A stretch of 64,000 bases of DNA, from assembly GCA_905480145.1 (NCBI GenBank), contig CAJQPA010000017.1:58740-122739 (forward strand), read 5' to 3'. This DNA comes from an uncultured Flavobacteriales bacterium. GTDB lineage: Bacteria; Bacteroidota; Bacteroidia; Flavobacteriales_D; Crocinitomicaceae. Below are positions 17,442 through 27,102 of the stretch, piece after piece. Made by a program: the position numbers and the translations under genes. The notes beneath the pieces were generated by a model. The model was not told the origin of the DNA. It ran no database searches and saw only the letters and a list, made by a program, of their open reading frames with translations. The first letter of the stretch is position 1. Each line of letters opens with the position of its first letter.

Positions 17442-18253
17442 AAACAGTTTTATTTTTCTTTTTGTCGACTCTTTCTTGGACCAGTTTTGGGCAAGATTCT
17501 ATCGCTTATGAATGGAAAAATAAAGGAGAGTTTCAGATTGCAGAAAGTGATCTTTGGGAAGTGGATGCCTTCGAAAATGTTTATGCTTCAAATGGAAATT
17601 CGATCAAGAAATTCGATCAAGATGCTAACCTACAATTCTCCCAAAGCATTAAGCGTTTGGGTAGAATGTCACAACTGGTTTTGGTGAACACAATGAAACT
17701 GATCCATTTTTCAGAGGAGCAACAAACATTATGTTATTTTGATAATACCTTGTCTGAAATGGATGATTGTGTTGAACTCTCAGATGAAGGTGTGATTAAT
17801 GCTTCGTTAGTATCTGGATCAAGCCAGCCGAATAAAATTTGGGTGCTGGATAACCTTAATTCAACGCTAAGTCTGTTTTCGTTAGATAAATTAATTCAAG
17901 AACAACAAATCAGTAATCTAAAGGGAACATTGAACATTGAAAACATTTCTGACATCAAGGAGCATGGAAGTCGGTTGTATTTATTAGATGAAACACAAGG
18001 AATTTATGTTTTTGACCTTTACGGATCACTTCTTGACTTTATTCCAGGGAAAAGTATTCAACAATTCGCAGTTGTAGGATCCACTTTATACACATTAATA
18101 GAAGGGGCGCTGAAAATCAGATCAATAGATACAGAAGAAAAAATAAGTGTCAAACTCCCAATTGATAAGGTTTTTGATTTTCAAATTCAGAATGGAAACT
18201 TTTATTTGAGAGCAAAAAACACTGTTCATAAATTTGAGCTAGTATTCCATTAA
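17438..18253 (+). CDS. Secreted protein, possible beta-propeller, unknown function
   Basis: A 271-residue protein with a signal peptide (MKTVLFFFLSTLSWTSFGQD, cleavage after GQ). The mature part repeats short beta blocks such as DAFENVYASNGNSIKKFDQD, SRLYLLDETQGIYVFDLYGS and STLYTLIEGALKIRS, spaced about 40-45 residues apart. This resembles NHL/PQQ-like propeller blades, though the number of blades is low for a closed ring. It overlaps the GH3 gene by four bases, so the two are co-translated. No specific family is recognised and no function can be assigned. Confidence 0.8.
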   Translation: MKTVLFFFLSTLSWTSFGQDSIAYEWKNKGEFQIAESDLWEVDAFENVYASNGNSIKKFDQDANLQFSQSIKRLGRMSQLVLVNTMKLIHFSEEQQTLCYFDNTLSEMDDCVELSDEGVINASLVSGSSQPNKIWVLDNLNSTLSLFSLDKLIQEQQISNLKGTLNIENISDIKEHGSRLYLLDETQGIYVFDLYGSLLDFIPGKSIQQFAVVGSTLYTLIEGALKIRSIDTEEKISVKLPIDKVFDFQIQNGNFYLRAKNTVHKFELVFH

Positions 18254-18311
18254 AAAACCTTGGTTCTTTTCGCAAAGTTTGTAATTTAGTCAGACCAAAA
18301 ACAATCGAACA

Positions 18312-18926
18312 ATGCATATTGCAATAGCAGGAAATATAGGATCAGGAAAAACAACATTAACACGTATGTTAGCCAAACATTTTGGATGGGACACCCATTT
18401 TGAAGACGTTGAGCAAAATCCATATTTGAATGACTTTTATGAAGACATGCAGCGTTGGTCGTTTAATCTGCAAATCTATTATCTGAATAGCAGATTCACA
18501 CAGATTCAAGAAATTCAAAAAACTGAAAATACAGTTATTCAGGATAGAACAATTTATGAGGATGCATTTATTTTTGCTCCAAATCTTCATTCTATGGGCT
18601 TAATGACAACTAGAGATTTTGAAAATTATTTCTCTCTTTTCAACTTGATGGATTCTTTTGTTTCTTCTCCAGATTTGTTGATTTATTTGAGAGCTAGTGT
18701 TCCTACCTTGGTTAACCAAATTCAAAAAAGAGGTCGTGATTATGAAGAAAGTATTCGTTTAGACTACTTGAAGCGATTGAACGAGCGCTATGAAGCTTGG
18801 ATTTCTACGTATGATAAAGGTAAATTGTTGGTTATTGATGTAGACAATAACAACTTCCCAAATGATCAAGAAGATTTAGGGAAGATCATCAATGCAATTG
18901 ATGCTGAGATCAACGGATTATTCTAA
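18312..18926 (+). CDS. Deoxynucleoside kinase
   Basis: A 204-residue kinase of the dNK/dGK-dAK family that phosphorylates deoxynucleosides for salvage. P-loop GNIGSGKTTL at residues 7-16, then the substrate-binding QRWSFNLQIYYLNSR and the catalytic QDRTIYEDAFIFA region, and an arginine-rich LID (QKRGRDYEESIRLDYLKRLNERYEAW). The substrate base cannot be told. The gene is 15 bases upstream of the heptose epimerase gene and probably shares its transcript. Confidence 0.93.
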   Translation: MHIAIAGNIGSGKTTLTRMLAKHFGWDTHFEDVEQNPYLNDFYEDMQRWSFNLQIYYLNSRFTQIQEIQKTENTVIQDRTIYEDAFIFAPNLHSMGLMTTRDFENYFSLFNLMDSFVSSPDLLIYLRASVPTLVNQIQKRGRDYEESIRLDYLKRLNERYEAWISTYDKGKLLVIDVDNNNFPNDQEDLGKIINAIDAEINGLF

Positions 18927-18941
18927 ATTAAAAAGAACTTA

Positions 18942-19907
18942 ATGATAGTAGTTACAGGTGCAGCAGGCTTTATTGGTAGTTGCCTAGTAAGTCGTTTGAA
19001 TAAAGCGGGATATAATAATATCGTAGTCGTAGATGATTTTTCAAAAACAGAGAAAGATGACAACTTATTCGACAAAACATTAATTGCAAAGGTTGGAAGG
19101 GAAGATTTTGTGCAATGGCTGAGTGAATTCGGTGAAGAAGTAGAATTCGTTTATCACATAGGCGCTAGAACTGATACGACTGAGTTTGATGTTGAGATTT
19201 TTAATAAGTTGAATCTAAATTATTCCAAGGATGTTTGGAATTTATGTGTTCAATATAAAATCCCATTGGTGTATGCTAGTTCTGCTGCAACATACGGATT
19301 GGGAGAGCACGGGTACAAAGATGATCACGCTGTCATTGATAAATTAGTTCCATTGAATCCCTATGGAGACTCAAAGAATGACTTTGATAAATGGGTGCTG
19401 ACACAAACAGAATTCCCTCCTTTCTGGGCTGGATTGAAATTCTTCAATGTATATGGACCAAATGAATTTCATAAAGGAAGGATGGCTTCTGTCATTTTTC
19501 ATGCTTTTAAACAAATTCGTGAGACCGAAGGGATGAAGTTATTCCGTTCTCACAATCCAGAATATACGGATGGAGGACAATTAAGAGATTTTGTTTACGT
19601 AAAGGATGTTGTTGAAGTTTGTCATTATCTAATGGATTCTTCACCAGAATCTGGAATTTATAACCTTGGAACAGGAACTTCCAGAACATTTTTAGACTTA
19701 GTGAAGAATACGTTTAAAGCAATGGGGGTTAAGGAGAATATCTCATTTATTGATACTCCAGCGGATATTCGAGATAAGTATCAATACTTCACGGAGGCAG
19801 ATATGACGAAGTTGATTGATTCTGGTTTTGATAAAGGATTTCATACTTTGGAGGAAGGTGTTGCTGATTACGTCACCAACTACTTGAGTAAAGAAGAGTA
19901 TTACTAA
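18942..19907 (+). CDS. hldD: ADP-L-glycero-D-manno-heptose-6-epimerase
   Basis: Short-chain dehydrogenase-fold epimerase making the LPS core precursor ADP-L-glycero-D-manno-heptose. Its 321 residues carry the NAD(P) motif TGAAGFIGS at residues 5-13, the YASSAATYG strand and the YGDSK catalytic motif. HldD signature blocks follow: KFFNVYGPNEFHKGRMASV and GGQLRDFVYVKDVV. It suggests heptose-containing lipopolysaccharide. Other heptose genes are not in this window. Confidence 0.93.
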   Translation: MIVVTGAAGFIGSCLVSRLNKAGYNNIVVVDDFSKTEKDDNLFDKTLIAKVGREDFVQWLSEFGEEVEFVYHIGARTDTTEFDVEIFNKLNLNYSKDVWNLCVQYKIPLVYASSAATYGLGEHGYKDDHAVIDKLVPLNPYGDSKNDFDKWVLTQTEFPPFWAGLKFFNVYGPNEFHKGRMASVIFHAFKQIRETEGMKLFRSHNPEYTDGGQLRDFVYVKDVVEVCHYLMDSSPESGIYNLGTGTSRTFLDLVKNTFKAMGVKENISFIDTPADIRDKYQYFTEADMTKLIDSGFDKGFHTLEEGVADYVTNYLSKEEYY

Positions 19908-19922
19908 GCAGAAAAATAGAAA

Positions 19923-20534
19923 TCACTTTAACAGGTGAGCAAAATTTTCTGCGATACTTGATGCCCTCAAATCATTAATGTTATCAATGTCGTTGAGTTC
20001 GGTTAGCGTCTTTACCGTGTATCCTTTTTGAAGAAGTTGAGCAATTGTGATGTCCAATAGCCCATCTTGACTCCATGGCTTATCTTCAAATATGCATGGA
20101 ATCATTTTAGTCATTCCGATTAGATAATAACCGCCATCCTCGGCGGGCCCAAACACACAGTCATTGTTTTTTAAAGCGTTTAATCCGGCTTGCATTATTT
20201 CTGCATTTAGATCAGGTAAATCAGTACCCACTCCAATTATTTTCTCATAGTCTTTGTCAAAACTATCCATAAAAGCATTTCGCATCCTTTCTCCTAAATC
20301 ACTACCCCTTTGAACAAACTTCTCTTTGTTAACCCATTTATTGCTAATAATAGCATCAGAAAAATGGATGTGAATATCACAATTTTCTAATTTTTCTGTC
20401 TGCTTTTCTGTAAGTTCCACGAGGTGTTTATATACATCGAATGCTGCATCATCACCAACAGTTTTTGCTAATCGAGTTTTAACTTTTCCAAGTTTAATAT
20501 TCTTGGCGAATACGATCAATAGATTTTTAGACAT
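19923..20534 (-). CDS. TIGR04282/DUF2064 family glycosyltransferase-like protein
   Basis: A 203-residue GT-A-like protein. It starts LLIVFAKNIKLGKVKTRLAK, with RGSDLGERMRNAF, GTDLPDLNAEI and FGPAEDGGYYLIGM following. These are hallmarks of the family named TIGR04282 (arsenosugar biosynthesis-associated glycosyltransferase). In Bacteroidota many members occur without arsenic genes, so the substrate is uncertain. It is downstream of a rhodanese gene on the same strand with a nine-base gap. Confidence 0.88.
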   Translation of the reverse strand: MSKNLLIVFAKNIKLGKVKTRLAKTVGDDAAFDVYKHLVELTEKQTEKLENCDIHIHFSDAIISNKWVNKEKFVQRGSDLGERMRNAFMDSFDKDYEKIIGVGTDLPDLNAEIMQAGLNALKNNDCVFGPAEDGGYYLIGMTKMIPCIFEDKPWSQDGLLDITIAQLLQKGYTVKTLTELNDIDNINDLRASSIAENFAHLLK

Positions 20535-20543
20535 GGATTTCGT

Positions 20544-21032
20544 TTAGTAAACAGCGTTTTTATTCAGCCATTTCCCCCAATCGGCATTATAGCCATGGAC
20601 TTTCTTTGTTGATTGATTATACATGTCAACAACTGGTAAATTTGAGTTTGCCCAATGAAATATTCCACCGTACATATTGTGTACATTGGTATAACCTTTT
20701 TTAACCAGCATTTCTCCGTAGGATTGGCTTCTAGCTCCAATACTACAATAGACAATAATTTTTGTAGACTTGTCAATTCCCTTTAAAGATTTAATTCCTG
20801 ATCCATCTGGATTCATTCTGCGAGCATATTTGATATGACTTACATTGAATTCACTTTCTTCACGAATATCAAGAAAAATAGCGCCGTTTGTTTCAAGAAT
20901 TTTAGACGCTTCTTTGATTGTTACTGTCGGGAAATCGTTATAATATTTGGACAGCATTTTTGTGTATTCTTTTGATTGACCAAAAGAGATTGAGATAAAA
21001 AATAGAGTGAAAACGAGCAGTGTTAATTTCAT
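20544..21032 (-). CDS. Exported rhodanese-domain protein
   Basis: A 162-residue protein with a signal peptide (about 1-18, ending SFGQ) and a single rhodanese domain. The active-site loop is VYCSIGARSQSYGEML (Cys in CSIGARS), preceded by FLDIREESEFNVSHI, so sulfurtransferase or persulfide chemistry is possible in the periplasm. The end KWLNKNAVY is polar. It is paired with the TIGR04282 gene; such pairing hints at a shared arsenic/sulfur or envelope pathway but does not prove it. Confidence 0.9.
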   Translation of the reverse strand: MKLTLLVFTLFFISISFGQSKEYTKMLSKYYNDFPTVTIKEASKILETNGAIFLDIREESEFNVSHIKYARRMNPDGSGIKSLKGIDKSTKIIVYCSIGARSQSYGEMLVKKGYTNVHNMYGGIFHWANSNLPVVDMYNQSTKKVHGYNADWGKWLNKNAVY

Positions 21033-21068
21033 TAGTCTAGGACGAGTTAAAAGATATTAGCTTACAGT

Positions 21069-22016
21069 CTAGGGTTGACAAATTAAAGTATCAATACTTG
21101 GAGAGTAACCGGCCCAAACTCCCAAAGCTCCTCCAGATAGGTTGTTTGGTATGTTCGTTGGTGTTGCAAATGGATTTCCGGCAGTTGACAATTGAGTGTA
21201 TTTTTTCTCCATAAATTCATATAGGTTCCTGTCCATTTTGGAGAACTTAATTACTACTGTGTCGCCTAAAGCGTATAGACCAGCCTCATCTTCCAATACA
21301 CCATCCTCGTATCCTTGAGGGTTGTCATAAAAGAAATCAAAGGTTAGTCCATCAAAAAATTGATCGTCAAAAACGGGGCTGAAGGGCTCAATAAAGCTGA
21401 CATCCAATAAGTCCCCATTTATATCGGTATTGATGCGTTGAGCTTCCCATTTGTAACCATCAAACTGATTGGCAGGGTCAGATAAAGTTGCCCAAGCATA
21501 ACCATGTGTAGTAAGATCGCCATCAGGTTTCCAGTATAGGTTTGACAATGGGGTAGGCTCGACAATTTCCGTAACTCCAGTATATGTTTCTCCCTCATTC
21601 GTTACAGTTAATGTATAGGTCTTACCAATTTGCCCAAATATTAATGGATCTAACGAAGTGTACCCACAAATTTGAATATTCGCTAATTCAGCAACAGAAA
21701 CACCCAATAATGCTGCGACCGTTGCTTCCGACCCTGGAGGTAAATTATTCGAACAAACTTCAATCAAGTCAAATGTCGTTGTGCCATCAGAAACTGTCAA
21801 TTGGGCGCCGGAGACAAAAGAATTAAAAAATGCTTGTAAGTCAGTAGGAGCATAAATATCCTTTGATCTTGAAATCAAAACAAATGGGGGTTGCCCTGTT
21901 TCTATGCTTCCATCAATGACCAACTGATCTTCAAATCCAGGAATATCTATCACGACTTCTTTGGTACAAGAAAAAGTAATTAGAATAGCACAAAAAAGTA
22001 TAAATGTATTTTTCAT
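21069..22016 (-). CDS. DUF4249 family lipoprotein
   Basis: A 315-residue lipoprotein of the DUF4249 family, which accompanies TonB-dependent receptors in Bacteroidota. The ATG at 22016 gives a compact signal peptide ending ITFSC and a Cys near residue 19; an upstream TTG at 22031 is less likely because it adds five residues before the signal. DUF4249 hallmarks are QLVIDGSIETGQPPFVLISRS near the N-terminus, a YTLTVTNEGETY strand, and FMEKKYTQL near the C-terminus. It follows the receptor gene by four bases and probably acts with it at the outer membrane. Confidence 0.92.
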   Translation of the reverse strand: MKNTFILFCAILITFSCTKEVVIDIPGFEDQLVIDGSIETGQPPFVLISRSKDIYAPTDLQAFFNSFVSGAQLTVSDGTTTFDLIEVCSNNLPPGSEATVAALLGVSVAELANIQICGYTSLDPLIFGQIGKTYTLTVTNEGETYTGVTEIVEPTPLSNLYWKPDGDLTTHGYAWATLSDPANQFDGYKWEAQRINTDINGDLLDVSFIEPFSPVFDDQFFDGLTFDFFYDNPQGYEDGVLEDEAGLYALGDTVVIKFSKMDRNLYEFMEKKYTQLSTAGNPFATPTNIPNNLSGGALGVWAGYSPSIDTLICQP

Positions 22017-22020
22017 AAAT

Positions 22021-24417
22021 CTAAAATTCAAAGTTCCACGTTACACTAGGAATGATTGGGAATAAAGTCACTTGTTTAACTTTAATTTCAAAGTCACCGG
22101 CTAAAAAATCGCCATCATTATCTACATATAAGAAATAAGGGTTAGACCTATTATAAACATTGTAAATTGAGAAAGCAATGTTCGTTTTTAGTTTCTTCTT
22201 TACTTGAATAATTTCTCCTGTTTCCAAATCTGTTTTATCCTTATATTCTTTTCCATACCATGTCGCTGAAATATCTAAACGATGATAAGGAGCCATTCTT
22301 GTGGAGTTTCTTGCTCCGTAATTAAACAGTAAATCTTGATTTTGGACATACCATGAAGTTGGCAAAGTCAAAGTGTTTCCCGTTGCGTAAATGAAAGCAG
22401 CACTGAATACCCAACGTTTGTTTAAGGTATACATTCCAACAATAGAAAGGTCATGGCGTCTGTCGTATTTCGCCGGGTAAGGATTCCCATCATTTATGTC
22501 AGCGAACAAACGATCTGTTTTGCTTAAAGTATATCCAGCCCATCCTGTAAATTTACCTGCGGTTTTCTTGATGAAAAATTCAATACCATAACTCCATCCT
22601 TTACCAAAAACAAGTAAATTGTCCGTATTATTATTGATGTTGTCTCCAGGAAGTGCTCCCTCTTTATATTCAATCAGGTTGTCCATTCCTTTATAATATA
22701 CTTCAACGGATGTCTCTAGTTTATTATTTAAGAAGTTTTTGAAATATCCTAAAGAAGTCTGCCATCCTCGCTGAGGTTTTGCAAGATTTGTCGTTGGGTA
22801 CCATATATCTGTAGGCAATGAAACAGCGCTTAATGATGTCAAGTGAACGTATTGATAATTAAACGAGTACCCCGCTTTAATCGAACTGTTATCTGGGAGT
22901 GACCAACGCATAGAAATACGAGGTTCTATACCATGATAAAATTGAATGATGTCACCTTTGTTATAAGTGATTGAACTGTCCGGTGTACTGATATCCCCTG
23001 GAATGAATCTCGTAAAAGGGCCCACATGTTGAAACATGCTATAGCGCAATCCAGCGTTAAATCGAATATTCTCTGTTAAATCAAATTCATCCAAGACATA
23101 AGCAGCCGACTCGTGACTTTTCAGTTTCTGAGCAGTCCCTGTATCAAAAACTGTTTCATCATTTTCTGCAGAAACACTCACTGGTGTGAAAGTGTGGTTG
23201 ATATAATCCAACCCGAATTTGACCTTGTGTCTGGTGTTTGGAAAGTAAGTGAAATCAATTTTTCCTCCAAAATCTCTAATTCCTGAATTCAAGATGAAAC
23301 GAAATTCATCTTGAGCAGAAATGAAGCTGAATTGATAGTCTGTAACAGTGGAAGTTACATTCATGAATAATTTACTATTGAAAATGTGATTCCATCGCAA
23401 TGCGGCAATACCATTTCCCCAGGGCATGTCAACCTGAAAGTTGTCGTCAGTATTTCCAAAGCTGAATTCATCTTTACCGTAATAGCCACTTAAGAAAATT
23501 TTGTCTTTTTTTCCCAATGTATAATTTAGCTTGGCATTCATATCATAGAAAAAGTAACTTGATCCAGAGAAGGGGGAACTTTCCGGAATTGCGGCTTTCA
23601 TAATCACATCGATGTAAGTTCTTCTTGCAGAAACAATGAATGAGCCTTTGTCCTTTTTCAAGGGGCCTTCTACAGTTAGTCTTGAGGAAATAGCTCCAAT
23701 ACCACCTTTCACAGCCAATCGTTTCTTATTTCCTTCATTCATATTGACCTCTAATACTGATGACATTCTTCCTCCAAAATTAGCAGGCATTCCTCCTTTT
23801 ATGAGGTTGACACTTTTTACAGCATCCGCATTGAAGACAGAGAAGAACCCAAACAAATGCGCTGCATTGTATACCACAGCCTCATCCAGTAACACCAAGT
23901 TTTGATCTGGCCCACCACCGCGAACATAGAATCCTTGCCCACCTTCTGCCGCGGAAGAAACTCCAGGTAAAAGTTGGATTGTTTTTATAATGTCAACTTC
24001 TCCCATAAAAGCGGGTAGCTTTTTAACATCATCTATGTCTAATTCTATTTGTCCTAATTTTGTGCTTTTAACATTGTCTTCTGCTTTCCCGTCCACAACA
24101 ACTTCTTCAATGTTCTGAAAATTAGAGCCTATTTCAAAATCAAATCGCAAGTCCTTACTAATGTCCAACTCTTTTGTTTCGGTTTCTTGACCACCAACTC
24201 TAAATTCTACAAAATAAACTCCTTTGGGCACTGTTAATGAATAGAATCCATAGTTATTGGTAATGGCTCCTTTTTGGATGGAAGGGATAAAAACTTTAAC
24301 ACCGATCATCGTTTCTCCATCTTGAGCATTTGTGACGTACCCACTTAATGTATAATTGTCTTGAGCAGAAGCGCTAAGGCATAGTAGTAGAAATAGTATA
24401 GAGTAAAATAATTTCAC
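22021..24417 (-). CDS. TonB-dependent outer-membrane receptor
   Basis: A 798-residue receptor. GTG start at 24417, signal peptide ending SASAQD, then a carboxypeptidase-regulatory-like domain (about 22-105: SGYVTNAQDGETMIGV). The plug domain follows with GEVDIIKTIQLLPGVSSAAEGGQGFYVRGGGPDQNLVLLDE-type motifs, then a 22-strand-type barrel ending in VTWNFEF with aromatic C-terminal Phe. It pairs with the DUF4249 lipoprotein. The ligand cannot be predicted; no iron, vitamin or glycan enzymes are adjacent. Confidence 0.94.
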   Translation of the reverse strand: MKLFYSILFLLLCLSASAQDNYTLSGYVTNAQDGETMIGVKVFIPSIQKGAITNNYGFYSLTVPKGVYFVEFRVGGQETETKELDISKDLRFDFEIGSNFQNIEEVVVDGKAEDNVKSTKLGQIELDIDDVKKLPAFMGEVDIIKTIQLLPGVSSAAEGGQGFYVRGGGPDQNLVLLDEAVVYNAAHLFGFFSVFNADAVKSVNLIKGGMPANFGGRMSSVLEVNMNEGNKKRLAVKGGIGAISSRLTVEGPLKKDKGSFIVSARRTYIDVIMKAAIPESSPFSGSSYFFYDMNAKLNYTLGKKDKIFLSGYYGKDEFSFGNTDDNFQVDMPWGNGIAALRWNHIFNSKLFMNVTSTVTDYQFSFISAQDEFRFILNSGIRDFGGKIDFTYFPNTRHKVKFGLDYINHTFTPVSVSAENDETVFDTGTAQKLKSHESAAYVLDEFDLTENIRFNAGLRYSMFQHVGPFTRFIPGDISTPDSSITYNKGDIIQFYHGIEPRISMRWSLPDNSSIKAGYSFNYQYVHLTSLSAVSLPTDIWYPTTNLAKPQRGWQTSLGYFKNFLNNKLETSVEVYYKGMDNLIEYKEGALPGDNINNNTDNLLVFGKGWSYGIEFFIKKTAGKFTGWAGYTLSKTDRLFADINDGNPYPAKYDRRHDLSIVGMYTLNKRWVFSAAFIYATGNTLTLPTSWYVQNQDLLFNYGARNSTRMAPYHRLDISATWYGKEYKDKTDLETGEIIQVKKKLKTNIAFSIYNVYNRSNPYFLYVDNDGDFLAGDFEIKVKQVTLFPIIPSVTWNFEF

Positions 24418-24574
24418 AAAATATAGTTTCTACAAAAAACGGGAAAATAGTTGGTTGCATCAAGAAATGAATGTTAAAAGGTCTTCGGAATAGCTCTTTT
24501 CTTACTCAAAGAATTTCATTCTACTGAAGCTGATATTATGATTAGCAATCCCCTAATTAAATTGGATATTTTCC

Positions 24575-24582
24575 TAACTTTG
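24575..24582 (+). promoter_or_regulatory. -7 promoter element upstream of pheT
   Basis: TAACTTTG matches TAnnTTTG and lies 58 bases before the pheT ATG. No good -33 TTG is found at a 17-23 base distance, so this is a weak call based on one element. Confidence 0.4.
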
Positions 24583-24640
24583 TATTGTTTTGAAAATAAT
24601 GGAATAACATTGATTTCATTTGAATATTTAAAAGATAATT

Positions 24641-27079
24641 ATGAAGGTTTCATATAGCTGGATCAAACAATACGTGAACATTGACTTAAAAGCCGAACGA
24701 GCTTCCGAAATACTAACTGATACAGGTCTTGAGGTAGAGGGCTTACATAAAAAGGAAGGTGTAAAAGGTGGTTTGAGTGGTGTTTTTGTTGGAGAAGTTT
24801 TAACAAAAGAGAAACACCCAGATGCTGACCGTTTGAATGTCGCTTCGGTTTCTGTGAATTTGGAAATGGAGCCACTGCAAATTGTTTGTGGAGCAGAAAA
24901 CTTGGCTGTTGGTCAAAAAGTAATTGTAGCAACAGTGGGCTGCACACTTTATCCGACTCCAGAAGAACCTTTCAAAATAAAGAAATCAAAAATTAGAGGT
25001 GTTGAATCTTTTGGAATGATTTGCGCAGAAGATGAATTAGGATTAGGAACTTCTCACGACGGAATTTTAGTCCTAGAGGACGATGTCCCGGTCGGAACTA
25101 AAGCAGCAACTTATTTTCAATTAGAAGATGACTACGAAATAGAAATTGGGCTGACACCAAATCGATCAGACGCTATGGGGCATGTTGGCGTAGCTAGGGA
25201 TTTGGTTGCCTATTTAAATGTACATGAGAATGGAAATCTTGCATTGAATTTTCCTTCTGTGGAGGCGTTTAAAGTTGATAACAATGATCTTCAAATTACA
25301 GTTTCTGTAGAGGACAATGAATTATGCCCGCGTTATATGGGGACTTCAATTCAAGGAGTTAAAGTTGGCCCTTCTCCAGCTTGGTTGCAGAAAAGATTGC
25401 GCTCAATAGGGTTATCGCCTATAAATAATGTAGTTGATGTTACCAATTTCGTAATGCACGAACTAGGAACGCCTCTACATGCGTTTGATGCAGATAAATT
25501 GAACGGTAAATTAGTGGTTAAAACGGCTAAGAATAAAGAGAAGTTCACTACACTAGACGGGGTAGAAAGAGAATTATCTTCGGAGAATTTGATGATTACA
25601 AACGGAGATGATAACTTGTGTATTGCAGGTGTTTTAGGAGGATTAAATTCTGGGATTAGTAATACTTCAACGAATGTGTTTTTAGAATCGGCTTATTTTA
25701 ATGCAGTGTCTGTTCGTAAGACAGCTAAAATGCATGCCTTGAATACAGATGCTTCTTTCCGATTTGAAAGAGGAGTAGATCCTAATTTAACAGATTACGC
25801 TCTAAAGCGCGCGGCTTTGCTAATTCAAGAAGTGGCAGGCGGAAAAATTGCAATGGATATTGTCGATACGAACAAAAAGCCAATCGCAGATTGGACGATA
25901 GATTTCAACTATGAAAGATCTAATCGCCTAATAGGTCATACAATTTCTGAAGAAATGGTGGATGCTATCCTGAAGAACTTGGACATTGATACTCTAGAAA
26001 AGAAAGGAAAAGACTTAACATTAAAAATTCCAGCGTACCGAGTAGATGTGACGCGAGAAGCGGATGTCATTGAAGAAATTTTAAGAATATACGGTTTCAA
26101 TAATGTGCCAATACCTGCGAAGTTAAATTCAACGGTTTCTTATTTCGTAAAACCTGACATTGAAAAAGTTCAAACGGTAGTTTCAGAAATGTTAGTTGGG
26201 CAAGGATTCGTTGAAACGTTGAATAATTCATTGACAAAATCAGATTATTCTAAGAAATTAGGTGGTGATGTAATCAACCCTGAGCGTAATGTAGAAATGC
26301 TAAATCCATTGAGTATTGATTTGGACGTGATGCGTCAATCAATGATTTTCAATGCGATGGAGATGATCGCTCATAATCAGAACAGACAAAATGCTGATTT
26401 GAAATTGTATGAGTTCGGTAAAACGTACCATAAATTTGATTCTGGATATTCAGAGAACAAACGATTGATGATTGCAATTTCTGGGAAGAAAGAAAAAGAA
26501 AGTTGGAATTCTTCAAACGATTCAATGACCTATTATACAATCAAAGGCATTGCTAAAGCAGTGCTTGCGAGATTGGGCGTATCTGATATGTTGAAGGAAA
26601 AAGCTTTAAAGAATTCATTGCTTCAAGATGGTGTTCAATTATTTGTTTTGAAGAATAAAGTAGGAGAAATTGGATGGGCTTCTCCAAAAATGAAAAAGCA
26701 TTTCGGTATTAAGGATGACGTTTTTATAGCAGATTTAGATTGGGATAAAATATTGGATAGCTTAAAATTCTCAAAAGTGAAATACACAGAGTTGCCGAAA
26801 ACATTTGCAGTTCGTAGAGATTTCTCGTTATTGTTAGATTCTAAAATTACGTTTGGAGAGATTGAAGAATTGGCAAAAGCTTGTGATAAGAAAATATTAA
26901 AGGAAGTTGGCTTGTTCGATGTCTACGAAGGGAAAAACTTAGCGGAAGGAAAGAAATCTTATGCGGTTTCATTTAAGTTCCAAGATGCGGAGAAAACTTT
27001 AAAGGATCAACAAGTCGATACCATTATGGATAAAATCCGTGCTTCTTTGGAAACAAAATTAGGAGCCGAGTTACGCTAG
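24641..27079 (+). CDS. pheT: Phenylalanine--tRNA ligase beta subunit
   Basis: An 812-residue beta chain of the (alpha-beta)2 PheRS. An EMAP/OB-fold tRNA-binding domain (about 40-155: KHPDADRLNVASV), B3/B4 editing domain (LRSIGLSPINNVVDVTNFVM, HAFDADKL), B5 domain (ADVIEEILRIYGFNNVPIP) and a C-terminal ferredoxin-like anticodon-binding domain (FAVRRDFSLLL) appear in order. pheS is not adjacent. Downstream genes bioD and bioA are only 23 bases away. Confidence 0.97.
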   Translation: MKVSYSWIKQYVNIDLKAERASEILTDTGLEVEGLHKKEGVKGGLSGVFVGEVLTKEKHPDADRLNVASVSVNLEMEPLQIVCGAENLAVGQKVIVATVGCTLYPTPEEPFKIKKSKIRGVESFGMICAEDELGLGTSHDGILVLEDDVPVGTKAATYFQLEDDYEIEIGLTPNRSDAMGHVGVARDLVAYLNVHENGNLALNFPSVEAFKVDNNDLQITVSVEDNELCPRYMGTSIQGVKVGPSPAWLQKRLRSIGLSPINNVVDVTNFVMHELGTPLHAFDADKLNGKLVVKTAKNKEKFTTLDGVERELSSENLMITNGDDNLCIAGVLGGLNSGISNTSTNVFLESAYFNAVSVRKTAKMHALNTDASFRFERGVDPNLTDYALKRAALLIQEVAGGKIAMDIVDTNKKPIADWTIDFNYERSNRLIGHTISEEMVDAILKNLDIDTLEKKGKDLTLKIPAYRVDVTREADVIEEILRIYGFNNVPIPAKLNSTVSYFVKPDIEKVQTVVSEMLVGQGFVETLNNSLTKSDYSKKLGGDVINPERNVEMLNPLSIDLDVMRQSMIFNAMEMIAHNQNRQNADLKLYEFGKTYHKFDSGYSENKRLMIAISGKKEKESWNSSNDSMTYYTIKGIAKAVLARLGVSDMLKEKALKNSLLQDGVQLFVLKNKVGEIGWASPKMKKHFGIKDDVFIADLDWDKILDSLKFSKVKYTELPKTFAVRRDFSLLLDSKITFGEIEELAKACDKKILKEVGLFDVYEGKNLAEGKKSYAVSFKFQDAEKTLKDQQVDTIMDKIRASLETKLGAELR

Positions 27080-27102
27080 TGTTCAGGTGTTTATAATCAA
27101 GG

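Noticed and set aside
19923..21032. Arsenosugar biosynthesis locus
   Set aside because: The TIGR04282 and rhodanese genes can belong to such loci, but ArsM, ArsS or other arsenic genes are absent. I keep only the family names.
24418..24640. Gap between the TonB receptor gene and pheT, checked for tRNA or small RNA
   Set aside because: No cloverleaf or CCA end, no open reading frame with a good start. Only the -7 element at 24575 stands out.
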